Shown: piece after piece, positions 1 through 5,970 of the stretch
Numbering within the stretch: position 1 is the first letter of the stretch
How the letters are laid out: each line of letters begins with the position of its first letter
From: Anaerovibrio lipolyticus
Lineage (GTDB): Bacteria; Bacillota; Negativicutes; Selenomonadales; Selenomonadaceae
Assembly: GCF_021531495.1 (NCBI RefSeq)
Contig: NZ_JADYTY010000012.1
Coordinates: 1-56,338, forward strand
DNA length: 56,338 bases
Reading direction: 5' to 3'
Program-made: the position numbers and the translations under genes
Notes under the pieces: generated by a model
What the model saw: only the letters and a program-made list of their open reading frames with translations
What the model was told of the DNA's origin: nothing
Databases searched by the model: none

Positions 1-58
1 TGGAAGAGTGGCAACATTCGAAGCGGACCAGTACTAATAAGTCGAGGGCTTAATTACA
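1..58 (+). rRNA. 23S ribosomal RNA, 3' end (partial)
   Basis: The first bases carry the conserved 23S 3' terminal segment (GACCAGTACTAATAAGTCGA followed by GGGCTTAAT). Only the last 60 or so bases lie in the window. The exact 3' end is estimated from the family, not from a processing site. Confidence 0.9.
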
Positions 59-125
59 AGTCCTAATGTCAGGGTTGTTTCTGTGAAGTTTTGTGTGTAC
101 ATCTGATGTATAACACAACTGTATA

Positions 126-241
126 TCTGGTGATGTTGGCTATGTGGTCCCACCTGTTCCCATTCCGAACACAGTAGTTAAGCACATAAACGCCGAAAGT
201 ACTTGGCTGGAGACGGCCTGGGAGGATAGGAAATCGCCAGT
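126..241 (+). rRNA. rrf: 5S ribosomal RNA
   Basis: A 116-nt gene 67 bp after the 23S end. The terminal helix CTGGTGA/TCGCCAG closes, and the conserved CCGAACACAGTAGTTAAGC loop and GGGAGGATAGG segment are present. It belongs to the rRNA operon that continues into the tRNA array. Confidence 0.93.
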
Positions 242-246
242 TACAT

Positions 247-322
247 TCCTCGATAGCTCAGTCGGTAGAGCACCTGACTGTTAATCAGGCTGTCGCAGGT
301 TCGAATCCTGCTCGAGGAGCCA
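247..322 (+). tRNA. tRNA-Asn (GTT)
   Basis: The acceptor stem TCCTCGA/TCGAGGA, the anticodon loop with GTT, the TTCGAATC T-loop and an encoded CCA are all visible. First tRNA behind the 5S gene. Confidence 0.96.
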
Positions 323-341
323 TTTTTACCCCTGGGGTAAT

Positions 342-417
342 TGGGGTATAGCCAAGTTGGTTAAGGCACGGGACTTTGACTCCCGCATCGTTGGTTCGAG
401 TCCAGCTACCCCAGCCA
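342..417 (+). tRNA. tRNA-Gln (TTG)
   Basis: Acceptor TGGGGTA/TACCCCA, anticodon TTG in ACTTTGACT, T-loop TTCGAGTCC, CCA encoded. Confidence 0.96.
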
Positions 418-420
418 GAC

Positions 421-496
421 GGTTCACTAGCTCAGTTGGCAGAGCACCTGACTTTTAATCAGGGTGTCCCGGGTTCAAATCCCGGGTGAGCCACCA
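421..496 (+). tRNA. tRNA-Lys (TTT)
   Basis: Acceptor GGTTCAC/GTGAGCC, anticodon stem CCTGA/TCAGG around CTTTTAA, CCA encoded. Confidence 0.96.
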
Positions 497-531
497 TGAG
501 TACCGTCTAGGAGGTATTGACCACTTGATAT

Positions 532-606
532 GGCGCGTTGGTCAAGCGGTTAAGACACCGCCCTTTCACGGCGGCTTCACGGGTTCGAATCCCGTACGCG
601 TCACCA
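532..606 (+). tRNA. tRNA-Glu (TTC)
   Basis: Acceptor GGCGCGT/ACGCGTC with one G-T pair, anticodon stem CCGCC/GGCGG with TTC, T-loop TTCGAAT, CCA encoded. Confidence 0.95.
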
Positions 607-612
607 TATTAT

Positions 613-688
613 GTCTCACTAGCTCAACTGGTAGAGCATCTGACTCTTAATCAGCAGGTTCGGAGTTCGAGTCTCCGGTGGGACACCA
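613..688 (+). tRNA. tRNA-Lys (CTT)
   Basis: Acceptor GTCTCAC/GTGGGAC, loop CTCTTAA gives anticodon CTT, CCA encoded. A second lysine isoacceptor in the array. The first anticodon-stem pair (T-C) appears mismatched. Confidence 0.93.
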
Positions 689-694
689 TTTTTC

Positions 695-770
695 GGGCGC
701 TTAGCTCAGCTGGGAGAGCGTCTGCCTTACAAGCAGAATGTCAGCGGTTCGATCCCGTTAGCGCCCACCA
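695..770 (+). tRNA. tRNA-Val (TAC)
   Basis: Acceptor GGGCGCT/AGCGCCC, anticodon TAC within CTTACAA, T-loop TTCGATC, CCA encoded. Confidence 0.96.
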
Positions 771-776
771 TATCAT

Positions 777-853
777 GGCCCGGTAGTTTAGTTGGTTAGA
801 ATGCCGCCCTGTCACGGCGGAGGTCAGGGGTTCAAGTCCCCTTCGGGTCGCCA
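777..853 (+). tRNA. tRNA-Asp (GTC)
   Basis: Acceptor GGCCCGG/TCGGGTC with G-T pairs, anticodon stem CCGCC/GGCGG with GTC, CCA encoded. Confidence 0.95.
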
Positions 854-857
854 TTAT

Positions 858-933
858 GCCTCGGTAGCTCAGTTGGTAGAGCAGGGGACTGAAAATCCCC
901 GTGTCAGTGGTTCGATTCCGCTCTGAGGCACCA
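858..933 (+). tRNA. tRNA-Phe (GAA)
   Basis: Acceptor GCCTCGG/CTGAGGC, anticodon loop CTGAAAA giving GAA, T-loop TTCGATTC, CCA encoded. Confidence 0.96.
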
Positions 934-940
934 TTGATAC

Positions 941-1016
941 GCTGGTGTAGCTCAATTGGTAGAGCAGCTGACTTGTAATCAGCAGGTTGGGGGTTCAATT
1001 CCTCTCGCCAGCTCCA
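941..1016 (+). tRNA. tRNA-Thr (TGT)
   Basis: Acceptor GCTGGTG/CGCCAGC, loop CTTGTAA giving TGT, T-loop TTCAATTC, CCA encoded. Confidence 0.96.
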
Positions 1017-1026
1017 TTGATGACCT

Positions 1027-1100
1027 GCGGGTGTAGCTCAATGGTAGAGCCCCAGCCTTCCAAGCTGGTCACGTGGGTTCGATTCCCATCACCCGCTCCA
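1027..1100 (+). tRNA. tRNA-Gly (TCC)
   Basis: 74-nt tRNA; acceptor GCGGGTG/CACCCGC, loop CTTCCAA giving TCC, CCA encoded. Confidence 0.96.
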
Positions 1101-1109
1101 TTAGTTGCT

Positions 1110-1198
1110 GCCGGGGTGGCGGAACTGGCAGACGCACGGGACTTAAAATCCCGCGGTTGGAAACAACCGTACCGGTTCGATTCCGGTCCTCGGCACCA
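1110..1198 (+). tRNA. tRNA-Leu (TAA)
   Basis: Class II tRNA of 89 nt. Acceptor GCCGGGG/CCTCGGC, anticodon TAA in CTTAAAA, long variable arm GGTTGGAAACAACC, CCA encoded. Confidence 0.95.
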
Positions 1199-1215
1199 AA
1201 AAAATAAAAAAACGC

Positions 1216-1245
1216 TTGACAACATCACTGAAAAGATGTTAAAAT
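1216..1245 (+). promoter_or_regulatory. Internal sigma-A promoter in the tRNA array
   Basis: TTGACA (1216-1221) and TAAAAT (1240-1245) are 18 bp apart, 14 bp ahead of the second leucine tRNA. The last two tRNA-Leu genes can therefore be transcribed independently of the rRNA operon. Confidence 0.7.
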
Positions 1246-1258
1246 AAATAAGTAACAT

Positions 1259-1345
1259 GCGGTCGTGGCGAAATTGGCAGACGCGCTAGCTTCAGGCGCT
1301 AGTGATAGCAATATCATGGAGGTTCAAGTCCTCTCGACCGCACCA
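1259..1345 (+). tRNA. tRNA-Leu (CAG)
   Basis: Class II tRNA. Acceptor GCGGTCG/CGACCGC, anticodon stem CTAGC/GCTAG around TTCAGGC (CAG), long variable arm, CCA encoded. Confidence 0.94.
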
Positions 1346-1380
1346 TTTTTATTTTCAAAATTAATACTTCAATTGAATAT

Positions 1381-1466
1381 GCGGTTGTGGCGGAATTGGC
1401 AGACGCGCTACTTTGAGGGGGTAGTGTTCACAAGACGTATGGGTTCAAGTCCCATCAACCGCACCA
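1381..1466 (+). tRNA. tRNA-Leu (GAG)
   Basis: Class II tRNA. Acceptor GCGGTTG/CAACCGC, anticodon stem CTACT/GGTAG around TTGAGGG (GAG), CCA encoded. Last gene of the array. Confidence 0.93.
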
Positions 1467-1474
1467 GAAATTAT

Positions 1475-1497
1475 CCGGACATTATGTCCGGTTTTTT
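1475..1497 (+). terminator. Terminator of the tRNA array
   Basis: Hairpin CCGGACA-TTA-TGTCCGG followed directly by TTTTTT, 9 bp behind the last tRNA. Confidence 0.9.
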
Positions 1498-1628
1498 GTT
1501 GCCTTAAATTTGTTTTGGCTTTTTAGATAACAGCATATTGCCACAGAAGCTGTATTTAGATTATTTTCATAAATTTGTGTCATACTACTAAATAGAAAAT
1601 ATATGTGATTGTCAAGCGAGGTAGTGGT

Positions 1629-2768
1629 ATGGGCTTTATGGTTATAGTGGCAGCGGTGATTTCTTTACTGCATATTGTGGGACATATATTGCAAAGGCAG
1701 ATGTGGGGAGAAAGGTATAGAAAACTGCAGCGGTGGATGCTGGTGGTGAATATGGCCTCTATCTTTGGGTTGGGGGTATGCTGGGGACGGAATTATACTG
1801 GCCCAGTGGCTGAGCTGGTATTGCAGGCCATTGCCATCTGGCTGATGCTGCAGATATTTTCCATAGGATTGCTGGCTATAGCCTTGCTGATAAGATATAT
1901 TTATGGTCGATGTCGGCAGGTGCCTGTGGATGAATCTCGTAGGAAATTTGCCAAGGGTGCCTTGGTGCTGCCCTGTATAGCAGCAGGAGCCAGTTTTTAT
2001 GGTTCCCTGGTGGAGCGAAATGAAACGGTGCTTCGTTCCTATAATGTGCCTATAGAGAAATTGGGGGAAAAGCTGGAGGGCTTTTCTATTGCCCAGCTTA
2101 GTGATATTCATTTGGGGCCTTTTTTTGATTTGGATATGCTGCAGGAGCTGTTGGAGCGTACAGCAAAGCAGCAAGTAGATGCTCTGGTTATAACCGGAGA
2201 TTTGTTTGACAATGCTGGGACAACCATTAAAGCGGCTAAATTGGTGGATAGCTATGTGGAGAGATTTCCCTACGGTATCTATTATTGTCGGGGAAATCAT
2301 GAGCATTTTCGGGGAATTGCCCTTTTGGAAACAGCCTTGGCAGAAACAAGAATACATAATCTGGTGAATAATCATGCCTTGGTTTTGCAGAGTGAGCGAC
2401 CACTGTATATTGCGGGGGTGGATTATCCTATGCAAAGGGAGCAGTTCCAGCTGCTGCAGGAAGCCTATACAGCCATGGCTATGGAAGATATTCCATCCGA
2501 TGCTGTAAAAATACTGTTGGCTCATCATCCGGATTTTGTTCAGACAGCTGCTAAATATAATGCGGATCTGGTGCTAAGTGGTCACACTCATGGGGGGCAG
2601 TTGGGGTGCCTGGGGATTCCTTTGGCACCGCCAGTATTCAAATATATGCGTGGCTGGTATCATGAGGAAAATACAGCGCTCTATGTTCATTGTGGTAACG
2701 GAAGCTGGTTTCCCTTTCGGTTGGGCTGCCCGCCAGAAATCGCTATTTTCCACCTTAAAAATAAGTAA
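1629..2768 (+). CDS. Membrane-anchored metallophosphoesterase (YkuE/YaeI-like)
   Basis: A 379-residue protein of the calcineurin-like metallophosphoesterase superfamily. Three or so hydrophobic segments fill the first 100 residues, followed by an extracytoplasmic or membrane-proximal catalytic domain. The metal-binding motifs appear in order: SDIHLG (about residue 155), GDLFDN (190), GNHEH (221) and GHTHGG (317), with LLAHHPD before the last. Members of this family hydrolyse phosphoester or pyrophosphate bonds, some acting on lipid A intermediates, but the substrate here cannot be read from sequence. The start at 1629 is chosen because GAGG (1618-1621) lies 7 nt upstream. An in-frame GTG at 1605 has no such site. 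It is a single-gene unit between the tRNA array and a strong terminator. Confidence 0.88.
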   Translation: MGFMVIVAAVISLLHIVGHILQRQMWGERYRKLQRWMLVVNMASIFGLGVCWGRNYTGPVAELVLQAIAIWLMLQIFSIGLLAIALLIRYIYGRCRQVPVDESRRKFAKGALVLPCIAAGASFYGSLVERNETVLRSYNVPIEKLGEKLEGFSIAQLSDIHLGPFFDLDMLQELLERTAKQQVDALVITGDLFDNAGTTIKAAKLVDSYVERFPYGIYYCRGNHEHFRGIALLETALAETRIHNLVNNHALVLQSERPLYIAGVDYPMQREQFQLLQEAYTAMAMEDIPSDAVKILLAHHPDFVQTAAKYNADLVLSGHTHGGQLGCLGIPLAPPVFKYMRGWYHEENTALYVHCGNGSWFPFRLGCPPEIAIFHLKNK

Positions 2769-2770
2769 AC

Positions 2771-2932
2771 AAAAAACTCCAGTTTTTGCTGGAGTTTTTT
2801 GTTGCAAAGACCTTAATAAACAGAAATAGCCGCCCCAGTCCGGTAAACTAAGCGGCCATTTCTCGCTACAAATCGGGCTAACCGTCTATCGGTAGTGCCT
2901 TCTACTTTACGATAATGTTATAGGAATTTCTT
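2771..2932 (-). ncRNA. Probable small RNA of unknown role
   Basis: A minus-strand promoter TTGAAT-N17-TACAAT (2962-2967 and 2939-2944) would start a transcript near 2932 that runs into the bidirectional terminator at 2774-2800, about 160 nt. No ORF with a ribosome site is visible in it. The RNA contains a GCCGC/GCGGC-closed hairpin (2829-2856) and is otherwise structured. It lies next to the type I toxin-like locus and may be a related remnant. This is inferred only from promoter plus terminator. Confidence 0.42.
2774..2800. terminator. Bidirectional terminator
   Basis: AAACTCCAG-TTTTT-GCTGGAGTTTTTT ends the phosphoesterase gene. The mirror-image A-run lets it also end the minus-strand RNA proposed at 2771-2932. 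Confidence 0.9.
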
Positions 2933-3023
2933 ATACATATTGTACTATATTCTTTTCAGAAATTCAACTAAAATGTGTACTAGATTATGGTGGACTATGA
3001 GAAATAGAAACTAGAAATTTTGC

Positions 3024-3052
3024 TTGTAAAAAAACGCATTTTATGGTAGTAT
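3024..3052 (+). promoter_or_regulatory. Promoter of putative antitoxin RNA
   Basis: TTGTAA (3024-3029), 17-bp spacer, TAGTAT (3047-3052) preceded by TGG (extended -10). It faces the toxin-like gene on the other strand. Confidence 0.5.
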
Positions 3053-3059
3053 AAACACA

Positions 3060-3137
3060 TAGCGAAAGCTAGACGTGTTAATTGGGTCTAATATTAAGGC
3101 ACAGGAAAACCCCTGATGGTGGTGCATCAGGGGTTTT
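3060..3137 (+). ncRNA. Putative antisense antitoxin RNA of the 3.1-kb locus
   Basis: A short plus-strand transcript of about 75-80 nt would run from the promoter at 3024-3052 to the hairpin at 3104-3137. A small TAGC-GAAA-GCTA stem-loop lies near its 5' end. It converges with the mRNA of the 27-residue peptide and shares that mRNA's terminator, the arrangement known for Fst-type (pAD1 par) type I systems. The role is inferred from layout only. Confidence 0.45.
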
Positions 3138-3138
3138 C
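3101..3138. terminator. Shared bidirectional terminator
   Basis: GGAAAACCCCTGATG-GTGG-TGCATCAGGGGTTTTC is a near-perfect palindrome with A/T runs on both sides. It can end RNAs arriving from either direction, here the toxin-like mRNA (minus) and the putative antisense RNA (plus). Confidence 0.85.
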
Positions 3139-3149
3139 TATTCCCATTT

Positions 3150-3165
3150 TTTAGGGAGTTGGGCT
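3150..3165 (+). repeat. 16-bp direct repeat, copy 1
   Basis: TTTAGGGAGTTGGGCT, identical to the copy at 3360-3375. The two copies flank the small peptide gene and its promoter. A shorter relative (TTAGTTGGGCT) occurs at about 3395-3405. Confidence 0.85.
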
Positions 3166-3191
3166 TAGGACTCCAGGCTTTGTACCTCGCG

Positions 3192-3275
3192 TCAAAATCT
3201 ATCCAGCCATTTGCAGATATAGTAAGAAACTATTTCTGCCAGGACAGTGACCACAAACGTGTCAAGCAGATCCAA
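3192..3275 (-). CDS. 27-residue hydrophobic peptide, putative type I toxin
   Basis: A TTG start codon at 3275 lies 8 nt behind an AAAGGAGGTAG ribosome site (3281-3291). The ORF gives 27 residues: a single membrane-spanning stretch (FVVTVLAEIVSYYI) closed by CKWLDRF. A one-helix peptide with a charged, tryptophan-containing tail is the build of small membrane toxins of Fst/Ldr type, and tiny proteins ending in YYICKWLD-like tails are familiar to me from Clostridia and Negativicutes. The promoter at 3327-3355 is near consensus. The mRNA would run to the shared terminator at 3101-3138 and meet a convergent antisense RNA. Toxicity is inference; the coding call rests on the very strong ribosome site. 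Confidence 0.68.
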   Translation of the reverse strand: MDLLDTFVVTVLAEIVSYYICKWLDRF

Positions 3276-3326
3276 TAAGGCTACCTCCTTTCTTAGGGGG
3301 AGCTGGCACACAGCAGGCACACGAGA

Positions 3327-3355
3327 ATTATAACACAATATTGTGTATATGCCAA
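3327..3355 (-). promoter_or_regulatory. Promoter of toxin-like gene with palindrome in spacer
   Basis: On the minus strand TTGGCA (3350-3355) and TATAAT (3327-3332) are 17 bp apart. The spacer contains a perfect 14-bp palindrome ACACAAT/ATTGTGT (3333-3346), a possible operator. Confidence 0.78.
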
Positions 3356-3359
3356 AGTA

Positions 3360-3375
3360 TTTAGGGAGTTGGGCT
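3360..3375 (+). repeat. 16-bp direct repeat, copy 2
   Basis: TTTAGGGAGTTGGGCT, the second copy, just upstream of the toxin-like promoter; see 3150-3165. Confidence 0.85.
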
Positions 3376-3404
3376 GTGGAGGATGAAAAAATTCTTAGTT
3401 GGGC

Positions 3405-3433
3405 TTGATTTTATGTGCAGATTGTGCTAAACT
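3405..3433 (+). promoter_or_regulatory. Promoter of the SLH porin gene
   Basis: TTGATT (3405-3410), 17-bp spacer, TAAACT (3428-3433). It predicts a start near 3440 and a 5' leader of about 120 nt. Confidence 0.6.
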
Positions 3434-3441
3434 TAGTTTGT

Positions 3442-3521
3442 GTTGAAAGTGAATAGAGAAGTACATTGCAGAGGAAACAAGGCAACTCTTGGACTAAGGC
3501 TTCTTGGCATTCACCTTCAAC
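3442..3521 (+). promoter_or_regulatory. Long stem-loop at the 5' end of the porin mRNA
   Basis: The 13-nt arms 3442-3454 (GTTGAAAGTGAAT) and 3509-3521 (ATTCACCTTCAAC) pair in 12 of 13 positions around a 54-nt loop. The stem begins within a few bases of the predicted transcript start, as in the mRNA-stabilising leader of ompA, and could protect the transcript or control translation. Confidence 0.6.
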
Positions 3522-3562
3522 AGATGAGGTTTATTTGTTTTATTGAAGGAGGATGTTTCTTT

Positions 3563-4897
3563 ATGAAGAAGACTCTCGTATCCGCATTGACTACCGCTCT
3601 GGTAGTAGGCGCTGCTTCCACTACTTTTGCAGCTGCTAATCCTTTCGCTGATGTTCCTGCTGATCATTGGGCATATGATGCTGTTGCTCAGCTGGTACAG
3701 GATGGTATTATTAACGGTTATGGCGATGGCACCTATGTTGGTGACCAGAACATGAGCCGTTATGAAATGGCTCAGATTGTTGCAAAGGCTATGGCTAAGT
3801 CCGATGCTGCTGACAACAACAACAAGGCTCTGATTGACAAATTGGCTGCTGAGTTCTCCGATGAGCTGGCTAACCTGGGCGTTCGCGTAGCTGATCTGGA
3901 GGCTAAGACTGACAATGTTAAGTGGGAAGGCATGCTCCGTTATGACTGGACTACTACTAATTTCGCAGCTGAGGGTAAGCACAGAGAGCCTGAGACTAAT
4001 GTATTGAAGCTTCGTCTTGAGCCTACCATGACCATCAATGAGAACTGGACTGCTCATGCTCGTATTGATGCAGATTTCGACAAGGATCAGGATGGCAATA
4101 TCAGCAAAGATATTTCCAAGGCATGGGCTGAGGGCCAGTATGGCAAGTTCAATGTAAAGCTGGGCCGTTTTGGTACTTTCTCTGATGCTTCCCATGGTTT
4201 GGTAATGGATGATAATGTAACTGGTGCTGAGTTCACCTATGCTCCTACTGAGGCTTGGAAGGTAAAGGCTACTGCTGGCCGTACCAGTGTATTGACCAAG
4301 AAGGATGATACTGGTAAGGTAATTAATAATGCATTGGTATATGGTACTAAGGATGAAGATGCTGCTACCTATTGGGCTGTAGAGGCTAACTATGCTAACG
4401 GTAAGTGGGATGCTGGCCTTGGCTATCACAATGTTCTGGCTACTCATACATATCAGAAGGATAGTGAGCAGAACAGTTCCTATCATATCGTCGACTTGGG
4501 TGTTGGCTATGCATTCGACAAGAATGTAAAGCTGACTGGTGACTATGCTTGGGGTCCTTCTGTAGAAAACGCAAAAGTTGGTCAAGATGTAAAGAACAAT
4601 GCTTACAGCATTGAGTTGGACTACAAGGGCGCTGATGCAGCTGATGCTGGTTCCTGGGGTGCTTATGTAGCATACCGTCAGCTGGCTCCATTTGCTACTC
4701 TCGTTCCAACCTATGACTTCATAAATGGTGCTGATGGTTTCGCAACTCTGAAGGGCTGGGAGATCGGTGCTGACTACACCTTTGCTAAGAACATTGTTGC
4801 TACTGCTAAGTACTTCAACGGTAAGGATACTGGTGCAGCTCGTGGTACTGACGACAAGGCTACCGGCGTATTCACCCGTGTTGACTTCATGTTCTAA
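3563..4897 (+). CDS. SLH-domain outer-membrane porin (OmpM-like)
   Basis: A 444-residue exported protein. A signal peptide (residues 1-23, ending TTFAAA) is followed by one S-layer-homology domain (about 26-75: PFADVPADHWAYDAV...INGYGDGTYVG...SRYEMAQIVAKA), a short coiled-coil stretch (about 85-115), and a long beta-strand-rich region of alternating aromatic and polar residues ending in phenylalanine, as expected for an outer-membrane barrel. In diderm Firmicutes such proteins tether the outer membrane to the cell wall through the SLH domain and act as general porins. The start follows AAGGAGGATG at 3546-3555; upstream in-frame codons lack a site. The highly regular codon use suggests strong expression. 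A strong terminator follows. Confidence 0.93.
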   Translation: MKKTLVSALTTALVVGAASTTFAAANPFADVPADHWAYDAVAQLVQDGIINGYGDGTYVGDQNMSRYEMAQIVAKAMAKSDAADNNNKALIDKLAAEFSDELANLGVRVADLEAKTDNVKWEGMLRYDWTTTNFAAEGKHREPETNVLKLRLEPTMTINENWTAHARIDADFDKDQDGNISKDISKAWAEGQYGKFNVKLGRFGTFSDASHGLVMDDNVTGAEFTYAPTEAWKVKATAGRTSVLTKKDDTGKVINNALVYGTKDEDAATYWAVEANYANGKWDAGLGYHNVLATHTYQKDSEQNSSYHIVDLGVGYAFDKNVKLTGDYAWGPSVENAKVGQDVKNNAYSIELDYKGADAADAGSWGAYVAYRQLAPFATLVPTYDFINGADGFATLKGWEIGADYTFAKNIVATAKYFNGKDTGAARGTDDKATGVFTRVDFMF

Positions 4898-4945
4898 TCT
4901 CCGGATTAGCAGGAATTTCGCCAAGGCGAAACAATTAAACAATTT

Positions 4946-4974
4946 AGAGCAGCTCTCCGGAGCTGCTCTTTTTG
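4946..4974 (+). terminator. Terminator of the SLH porin gene
   Basis: Ten-pair hairpin AGAGCAGCTC-TCCG-GAGCTGCTCT followed by a T run. Confidence 0.92.
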
Positions 4975-5114
4975 TGTATATGGAAAATATATGCTGGCTG
5001 AATTTGATTTGGGAGAGCCAGTAGGACATGAATACCAGGTAGATGGAGAGAAAGATTGTGTTCTTACTTAGGGAGGTCTCACGAACACGGCCAATGCCAT
5101 GAAAAATTATTTCA

Positions 5115-5143
5115 TTTACAATTTCTTACAGATTTTATATAAT
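5115..5143 (+). promoter_or_regulatory. Promoter of the DUF3990 gene pair
   Basis: TTTACA (5115-5120), 17-bp spacer, TATAAT (5138-5143), 19 bp ahead of the start codon. The stretch 4975-5114 holds no gene I can see. Confidence 0.8.
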
Positions 5144-5161
5144 TAAATCGGAGGAAGGAAA

Positions 5162-5650
5162 ATGATAAGAAAGTTTTATCATGGAACAAATAATAAATCT
5201 GCTAATTCTATACTAAATAATGGTATTGATATAAATAAAGGAAGAAATGATGCTGATTTTGGGCTTGGATTTTATATGACAGAAGATTTCCGTCAAGCAC
5301 AGTCATGGGCAAAGAAATTATTTGGTGATGATGCAGCTGTTGTGTCCTTTTATGCTGATACATCCAAATTAAAAGAAAAAATCTTTACAAGTAGTACTGA
5401 TGAATGGAGAAATCATGTGTATAGCAACAGGATGAGAAAACAGGATTTGCTAGCTGATTACGATTGTATCAGTGGTCCTATGTTGGACGGAAAGTCTGTT
5501 GGTAGGATTATATACATGGCTAAGATACGCGGGATGTCTATAGATGATTTTTATGATGCAGTAGGCAAAAATGGCTTTGGACAGCAAACTGTATTCAAAT
5601 CTTCTAGGGCTATTGCCTCGTTAAAGTTTGGCAGCAAGGAGGTTGATTAA
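5162..5650 (+). CDS. DUF3990 protein, ADP-ribosyltransferase-like
   Basis: A 162-residue protein that matches the layout of DUF3990: FYHGTNNKSANSIL near residue 5, DADFGLGFYMTEDFRQAQSWA at about 30-55, YDCISGP at about 100, and a C-terminal VFKSSRAIASLKF. The H...FGxGFYxT pattern recalls the ART (ADP-ribosyltransferase) fold and RES/ART-type toxins. Enzyme activity is not shown by sequence alone. An AGGAGG-type site (GGAGGAAGG) precedes the ATG. The gene is AT-richer and its codon use plainer than the porin upstream, which fits a transferred module. It is followed within 2 bp by a small gene, so the pair may be a toxin with its antitoxin or an effector with a partner. Confidence 0.78.
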   Translation: MIRKFYHGTNNKSANSILNNGIDINKGRNDADFGLGFYMTEDFRQAQSWAKKLFGDDAAVVSFYADTSKLKEKIFTSSTDEWRNHVYSNRMRKQDLLADYDCISGPMLDGKSVGRIIYMAKIRGMSIDDFYDAVGKNGFGQQTVFKSSRAIASLKFGSKEVD

Positions 5651-5651
5651 T

Positions 5652-5897
5652 GTGGTATTAGATAGATATGTAAACAAAATGAGTAATGAAAGATTTTATT
5701 ATTGCTTTACAAAATTAGCATTAGTAAAAAAAGGATACCCTGGCCGAACTGCTGGAGAGATGATGAATAAAACGCAAATAATGAAGCGCGCAGGTGAAAA
5801 TCCGGAAATATTCTACCATTATCCACCTGAGAAGTGGGCTGATATTGTTGAAAGCAATTATATCAGTGACTTCGCTAACAAGCAAATGGCAATGTAG
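5652..5897 (+). CDS. Small protein of unknown function paired with DUF3990
   Basis: An 81-residue protein I do not recognise. It is rich in lysine, asparagine and tyrosine and has no signal or membrane segment; one recognisable stretch is MNKTQIMKRAGENPEIFYHY. I place the start at GTG 5652 because AGGAGG (5637-5642) lies 9 nt upstream and the preceding gene stops at 5650. The ATG at 5650 is out of frame and stops after three codons. Tight coupling to the ART-like gene suggests a functional partner, possibly an antitoxin, but nothing in the sequence proves it. Confidence 0.66.
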   Translation: MVLDRYVNKMSNERFYYCFTKLALVKKGYPGRTAGEMMNKTQIMKRAGENPEIFYHYPPEKWADIVESNYISDFANKQMAM

Positions 5898-5919
5898 GTA
5901 AATATGAATACAAAGTATA

Positions 5920-5958
5920 AAAAATCGCCGTTCTGTTTTAGACAGGGCGGCGATTTTT
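5920..5958. terminator. Bidirectional terminator between convergent genes
   Basis: AAAAATCGCCG...CGGCGATTTTT with A and T runs on both sides. It can end both the DUF3990 pair (plus) and the LacI-type gene (minus). Confidence 0.88.
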
Positions 5959-5970
5959 ATTACATAATGT

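Noticed and set aside
538-1507. Short open frames across the tRNA array
   Set aside because: They run through tRNA genes and reflect tRNA sequence, not coding.
3494-5029. 511-codon open frame on the minus strand opposite the SLH porin
   Set aside because: It is a mirror of biased codon use in the porin; no ribosome site, leucine/serine/isoleucine-rich and unlike any family.
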